Assembly: GCF_000003815.2 (NCBI RefSeq)
Contig: NC_049987.1
Span: 14,418,266 to 14,482,265, forward strand
Length of the DNA: 64,000 nt
Origin: Branchiostoma floridae
Lineage: Eukaryota; Chordata; Leptocardii; Amphioxiformes; Branchiostomatidae
Reading direction: 5' to 3'
Shown: positions 63,801 to 64,000 of the stretch, in pieces
Layout: each line of letters opens with the position of its first letter
Position numbering within the stretch: the first letter of the stretch is position 1
Program-made: the position numbers and the translations under genes
The notes under the pieces: model-generated
Databases searched by the model: none
What the model was told of the DNA's origin: nothing
Seen by the model: only the letters and a program-made list of their open reading frames with translations

Positions 63801-63911
63801 TTCAACGCTGGCTCGCTGGAGTTTAACGGAGACGTGGGACAGGTCAGGGTGTCGGCGCGGACGGACTGTTCCGAGATGGAGTGTATCAGGATACGCAGTC
63901 TGGCTCAGCAG
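39254..63911 (+). CDS. ARFGEF3: ARFGEF3 / BIG3 (brefeldin A-inhibited GEF 3-like), 5' and central part
   Basis: Thirty-two exons plus one candidate exon splice in consistent phase from ATG 39254 to 63911, about 1,770 residues; the gene continues past the window. Resemblance to vertebrate ARFGEF3 is strong throughout, from the N-terminal MEDVLTQISRDASSAKHKAV to PAARTIYGIAAELLRLVGSV, DAICMSLDGLRKAARLS, EAACHKDRHVSKRAV, QTLELLFKLLRS and SFTEEMWSVACEGLLHA. From memory the vertebrate protein is about 2,180 residues, so roughly 500 are missing here. It belongs to the large BIG/GBF ARF-GEF family of HEAT/ARM-like helical proteins. From what I know of the mammalian protein, its Sec7-like domain is considered catalytically degenerate and it acts in secretory-granule and Golgi traffic and in prohibitin 2 binding. 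Four exon edges are tandemly copied (see separate entries). Confidence 0.92.
39339..41908 (+). other. ARFGEF3 intron 1 (about 2.6 kb)
   Basis: The first intron is AT-rich and the longest single intron of this gene in the window. I see no coding frame, array or recognisable transposon in it. First introns commonly hold regulatory elements, but nothing can be named here. Confidence 0.5.
43700..43840 (+). CDS. ARFGEF3: ARFGEF3 exon 6, extra compared with the vertebrate protein
   Basis: A 141-nt exon in phase 0-0 encoding HCFVAHLGGNRQLSTMAKSV and then VIQTLSFLCHRVLTDSHKS to IAFSK, a helical segment. It is preceded by a long pyrimidine tract and ctacag, and followed by gtatgc. In my recollection of human ARFGEF3, the residues equivalent to the end of exon 5 (...IIAE) run straight into those of exon 7 (ISVETFKS...). 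This exon would then be an insertion or an alternative exon; removing it keeps the frame. Confidence 0.75.
44182..44277 (+). CDS. ARFGEF3: Candidate extra ARFGEF3 exon 6b
   Basis: A 96-nt block in phase 0-0 between tttctttgatag and gtaaaa reads VNDTPFFNPSIHSFLIDVIQ then PQTNAATNFLTK with no stop. Its position between exons 6 and 7 and its matching phases make it a plausible exon. I know no vertebrate counterpart. With exon 6 it would add 79 residues to the N-terminal helical region. It could be alternative or a chance open block. Confidence 0.5.
44401..47983 (+). CDS. ARFGEF3: ARFGEF3 exons 7-13
   Basis: Exons: 44401-44520, 45185-45227, 45472-45556, 45997-46116, 46656-46768, 47310-47497, 47862-47983. 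Translation gives ISVETFKSKEASIKTAVTAT (BIG-type TA-x-x-TxSQIL), VESLLGDVMKILKYFCEKIS, PLLPLYLECVHSMFTSSSPH, LCPSLIFLLGSPVTDKSVMA, ARTIYGIAAELLRLVGSVES and VLQSLWHKILLYPPPHHRLE. All are strongly ARFGEF3-like and in the same order. These are the helical-repeat segments between the N-terminal dimerisation region and the Sec7-like region. Exon 13 ends with a basic KKRKADTDLLKL segment. Confidence 0.9.
44783..44799 (+). promoter_or_regulatory. RE1/NRSE-like 17-mer, first of a pair, ARFGEF3 intron 7
   Basis: TTCAGCACCAAGGACAG, followed by CATC, fits the 17-mer consensus fully and most of the 21-bp NRSE. A second copy at 44852-44868 (ATCAGTACCAAGGACAG) has one mismatch. The pair is in the same orientation, 69 bp apart. 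Confidence 0.45.
46175..46372. repeat. MITE-like element with ctagttcacctttatcc ends, copy 1
   Basis: Terminal inverted repeats ctagttcacctttatcc (left) and aaaggtgaactag (right) enclose about 200 bp without coding potential. Related internal sequence and the same ends occur at 50641-50813, showing a family. It lies in ARFGEF3 intron 10. Confidence 0.65.
48239..48320 (+). repeat. Possible Penelope-like terminal fragment
   Basis: The stretch ccccgaggaaggttacagac then agtcgccaaaacatcagtgg, followed by aaataaagc, resembles termini of Penelope-like retroelements in marine animals (a GAAGG...GTCG..AAAC pattern). The resemblance is from memory and short. The TIR element 48330-48973 lies immediately next to it and may have inserted into its tail. 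Confidence 0.35.
48330..48973. mobile_element. Non-autonomous TIR DNA transposon with TA target duplication
   Basis: The left end ACGGGGGCCGCCCTAAGATG and the right end, whose reverse complement starts ACGGGGGGCCGCCATAAG, form inverted repeats of about 24 bp with one indel and one mismatch. Both ends are flanked by TA (48328-48329 and 48974-48975), the duplication left by Tc1/mariner-type and some other transposases. The right end holds a second internal copy of gcatcttagggc. No transposase frame is visible in the 644 bp, so this is a MITE-class element. It lies in ARFGEF3 intron 13. Confidence 0.75.
49033..49722 (+). CDS. ARFGEF3: ARFGEF3 exon 14: helix plus long acidic disordered region
   Basis: A 690-nt exon of 230 residues. 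The first 50 (LVDGIAEASHSSNSDVCYTS and VSCIAGLLRSVELISQGQ) match the ARFGEF3 helical core. The rest is a Glu/Lys/Asp/Gly/Ser-rich stretch of about 170 residues, with runs such as EEAEEEGRG and EEEKNEGDGSED, ending in KTSIQKPPAR. Vertebrate ARFGEF3 also has a long non-conserved linker here, but I recall it as Ser-rich rather than as acidic. Disordered and likely to vary quickly between species. Confidence 0.9.
49822..50508 (-). mobile_element. Penelope-like retroelement remnant with inverted flanks
   Basis: Two nearly identical inverted arms of about 120 bp (49822-49942 and 50385-50508) enclose a 440-bp core. On the minus strand the core and inner arm encode a GIY-YIG endonuclease piece (separate entry). 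GIY-YIG domains at the C-terminus, short terminal repeats and inverted partial copies are hallmarks of Penelope-like elements; the reverse transcriptase part is missing. Each arm contains CTGAAGA, a GAGTG/CACTC stem and GAAA, which recalls the hammerhead ribozymes reported in such elements, although one base of the core is extra. It lies in ARFGEF3 intron 14, antisense to the gene. Confidence 0.75.
50065..50398 (-). pseudogene. GIY-YIG endonuclease fragment of a Penelope-like element
   Basis: The minus strand reads LKCEGPQCNDTYIGETSQPL then KARYKQHFRA, the Y-I-G motif with downstream R and H of the GIY-YIG nuclease fold. IYHHTQLHQGHSF, LDREPR, YERGVKEAIYERIYNP (catalytic Glu region) and LNRKGGLRIEL follow, ending at TAG (50065-50067). 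A TGA at 50191-50193 interrupts the frame at a place where related proteins usually have Trp. The N-terminal RT is absent. A decayed copy with no expected function. Confidence 0.8.
50641..50813. repeat. MITE-like element with ctagttcacctttatcc ends, copy 2
   Basis: Begins ctagttcacctttatcc and ends gaaagtgaactag, with internal ggtttcaaa and related blocks shared with 46175-46372. Its right end is only about 28 bp before exon 15 (50842), so this element may supply part of the branch-point region of that intron. Confidence 0.62.
50842..53427 (+). CDS. ARFGEF3: ARFGEF3 exons 15-19: degenerate Sec7-like region
   Basis: Exons: 50842-51038, 51645-51805, 52255-52420 (longer forms to 52450, 52480, 52510, 52540 or 52570), 52871-52984, 53212-53427. 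Exon 15 starts with a charged helix (MERQVALQRAEMERIAHQNK), then FVDCLIGVLPSVLPLIEP and VDDALQTFASRFCAG, aligned with the Sec7-like domain of ARFGEF3. Exon 17 ends SNQALITMLTG and joins DIDGMGNRHIGGQMM of exon 18, as the vertebrate LITMLTDIDG does. Exon 19 gives GQKLVHNILLTCWDSMVDVM and SLDGLRKAARLSC. The active FRLPGE-type loop of real ARF-GEFs is not visible, in keeping with a non-catalytic domain. The end of exon 17 and the start of exon 19 are both tandemly copied. Confidence 0.88.
52391..52664 (+). repeat. Eight-copy tandem array of exon 17 end plus 5' splice site
   Basis: Six 30-bp units (52391-52420, -52450, -52480, -52510, -52540, -52570) and two 47-bp units (52571-52617, 52618-52664) each contain ggctcttataaccatgttaa and end cag before a GT. 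Each unit therefore carries a potential donor. The 30-bp units keep the frame and each encodes NQALITMLTG (NP in unit 2; unit 6 ends LPG). The 47-bp units shift the frame and meet TAA at 52603-52605. Donors 1-5 are followed by gtaacc, donors 6 and 7 by gtaggg (G at +5, nearer consensus), and donor 8 by gtagtg. One copy is sufficient by comparison with vertebrate ARFGEF3, so the others are added. Confidence 0.95.
53123..53254 (+). repeat. Three-copy tandem duplication of intron 18 acceptor and exon 19 start
   Basis: Units of 45, 44 and 43 bp (53123-53167, 53168-53211, 53212-53254) share (g)cta-tc-ataatat-ctcctg and each follows an AG: tttgcag, gtcatag, gttccag. Only the third gives the ARFGEF3-like peptide GQKLVHNILLTCWD and continues in frame. 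The first would read GLALVNNILLAGCVIG. Read-through from unit 1 or 2 into unit 3 shifts the frame. Units 1 and 2 therefore look like copies with decoy acceptors. Confidence 0.9.
53428..54483 (+). other. ARFGEF3 intron 19
   Basis: About 1.05 kb of AT-rich intron holding one RE1-like 17-mer (53626-53642, minus). No coding frame or transposon is recognised. Confidence 0.5.
53626..53642 (-). promoter_or_regulatory. RE1/NRSE-like 17-mer, ARFGEF3 intron 19
   Basis: The minus strand reads ATCAGCACCTAGGACAG, a full match to NTYAGMRCCNNRGMSAG with a different NN from most other copies (TA instead of AA). Confidence 0.42.
54484..57391 (+). CDS. ARFGEF3: ARFGEF3 exons 20-24
   Basis: Exons: 54484-54718, 55201-55331, 56175-56355, 56784-56923, 57255-57391. 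Conserved runs are LRLHAAHVLSMDALLNTGLE, MGSHSAECWKHVFRCCAYVS then HLEHSHFSGGDNQ, LFEEAATSLNLHALVGFLTE and SFQRPLLHIMRAWGIVAPHL. All follow vertebrate ARFGEF3 order. Exons 21 and 22 carry the less conserved linker between helical blocks. The exon 20 donor edge and the exon 23 acceptor edge have extra intronic copies. Exon 21 is preceded by an uninterrupted run of 18 C as polypyrimidine tract. Confidence 0.88.
54749..54793 (+). repeat. Decayed copy of the exon 20 end in intron 20
   Basis: The sequence agatgggcagtcactc, ccagagtgctggaaacatg, tctttag repeats the last 45 or so bases of exon 20 (ending 54718) with two changes, 30 bp into the intron. In this copy the donor GT has become GC (ttaggcagg), so it cannot serve as a normal 5' splice site. 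Confidence 0.85.
55177..55194 (+). repeat. C18 homopolymer forming the polypyrimidine tract of exon 21
   Basis: Eighteen consecutive C, then taccag and exon 21 at 55201. Pyrimidine tracts are usually U-rich; a pure C run this long can be length-unstable and binds poly(C) proteins in other systems. Confidence 0.9.
56615..56800 (+). repeat. Three-copy tandem duplication of intron 22 acceptor and exon 23 start
   Basis: Three units of about 71-75 bp (from 56615, 56690 and 56761) each carry taacctt-cctttg-ccccag followed by exon-like gt-ttgag--gcagctac-agcctgaa-ctgcatg. Their AGs are at 56638-56639, 56711-56712 and 56782-56783. Only the third leads into the full exon 23 frame. Units 1 and 2 shift the frame or hit a stop if read onward. 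Unit 1 retains gcatgccctggtg, which unit 2 has lost. Confidence 0.9.
57649..57665 (-). promoter_or_regulatory. RE1/NRSE-like 17-mer, ARFGEF3 intron 24
   Basis: The minus strand reads TTCAGCACCAAGGACAG, identical to the copies at 15872, 25653 and 44783. Function unproven. Confidence 0.42.
57885..63911 (+). CDS. ARFGEF3: ARFGEF3 exons 25-32: C-terminal helical repeats (incomplete)
   Basis: Exons: 57885-58064, 59217-59324, 60443-60602, 61014-61213, 61861-62062, 62321-62449, 62979-63273, 63683-63911. Recognisable segments are EAACHKDRHVSKRAVTCIHD, PHFNFNEALFKPFENLLCLE, VVSSIAELVEASTTSIKSGW, PVFDVFEAFLGTENVHVFAN, DLCLPALEYLHRCHKTLASM, VWFLLLEGLTGSVTTCPKTY, FAVTHLLLPMLQSWVRRSHH and GPSFTEEMWSVACEGLLHAV. 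Exons 28 and 29 carry acidic insertions (GDSDSDDDDDTDSDFE; SDDEEEEDEDDGRE). The reading ends in phase 0 at 63911; the remaining exons, including the conserved extreme C-terminus, are outside the window. Confidence 0.9.
58065..59216 (+). other. ARFGEF3 intron 25
   Basis: About 1.15 kb of AT-rich sequence. Short frames such as 58466-58759 have T-rich, low-complexity composition and no family resemblance. Nothing further is supported. Confidence 0.5.
59325..60442 (+). other. ARFGEF3 intron 26
   Basis: About 1.1 kb of AT-rich intron. No array, inverted repeat, RE1-like motif or coding frame was recognised. Confidence 0.5.
61348..61507. repeat. Short inverted-repeat (MITE-like) element, copy 2
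   Basis: The left arm agaacacagtgtattccgta with tcacc and the right arm gggtgatatgcaatacactg with tgttgtat are imperfect reverse complements. The ends match the 1324-1423 element. It lies in ARFGEF3 intron 28, immediately after a 15-bp echo of exon 28. Confidence 0.65.
63310..63600 (-). repeat. Minisatellite of RE1/NRSE-like units, ARFGEF3 intron 31
   Basis: About ten units of 26-50 bp (tccctggtgctgactgtgtt type on the + strand). On the minus strand five units match NTYAGMRCCNNRGMSAG fully: 63414-63430, 63458-63474, 63484-63500, 63536-63552, 63562-63578. Units near 63310, 63362, 63388 and 63510 have one or a few mismatches. Spacing of full matches is 26, 44 or 52 bp, consistent with a unit of about 26 bp and decayed members. 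It lies 80-370 bp before exon 32. Confidence 0.9.
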
Positions 63912-64000
63912 GTGGGGACTAGTTTGTTTGTTTGTTTGTTTGTTTGTTTGTGGCTCTGATGTATAAATTGACAGGTTTTAACACAAGTGTTCTTAGACTG

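Noticed and set aside
1-64000. tRNA, rRNA or snRNA genes
   Set aside because: I looked for box B-like GGTTCGANTCC and paired tRNA arms and found no convincing set. A covariance-model scan would be needed to exclude them.

Overview
The window is nuclear DNA of an animal with long, intron-rich genes. Exons are short and GT-AG bounded, introns are AT-rich, and the repeats include LINE, Penelope-like and MITE-type elements. Gene content and repeat style suggest a cephalochordate (amphioxus, Branchiostoma). That assignment is an inference from protein resemblance recalled without a database search.

Layout. (1) Positions 46-34619, + strand: the 3' part of a very large axonemal gene that I identify as CFAP47. 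At least 51 coding exons join in a consistent phase into about 2,670 residues ending at a TAG. The gene's 5' end lies before the window. A non-LTR retrotransposon (about 29552-32728, same strand) sits in its intron 47. (2) Positions 35952-38920, - strand: a complete three-exon BTB-BACK-Kelch (KLHL-family) gene of about 630 residues, convergent with CFAP47. (3) Positions 39254-63911 and beyond, + strand: the 5' and central part of ARFGEF3 (BIG3), 32-33 exons and about 1,770 residues in the window, with the C-terminal part off the right edge. The KLHL and ARFGEF3 start codons are about 330 bp apart head to head and probably share a promoter region.

The three genes show no shared pathway. CFAP47 belongs to motile cilia and sperm flagella, the KLHL protein is a likely Cullin-3 adaptor, and ARFGEF3 is a degenerate relative of the Golgi ARF-GEFs BIG1/BIG2.

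Two observations stand out. First, within 4.4 kb of ARFGEF3 four exon edges have been tandemly copied together with their splice sites. There is an 8-copy array of exon end plus donor at 52391-52664, three acceptor copies at 53123-53254, a decayed donor-edge copy at 54749-54793, and three acceptor copies at 56615-56800. Six donors of the first array lie in one frame, so donor choice could insert 0 to 5 extra copies of a decapeptide. Second, the 17-bp RE1/NRSE (REST-site) consensus recurs on both strands of many introns, and a minisatellite in ARFGEF3 intron 31 is built of such motifs. A GIY-YIG-bearing Penelope-like remnant, a TA-flanked terminal-inverted-repeat element and several paired MITEs account for much of the remaining intron sequence.
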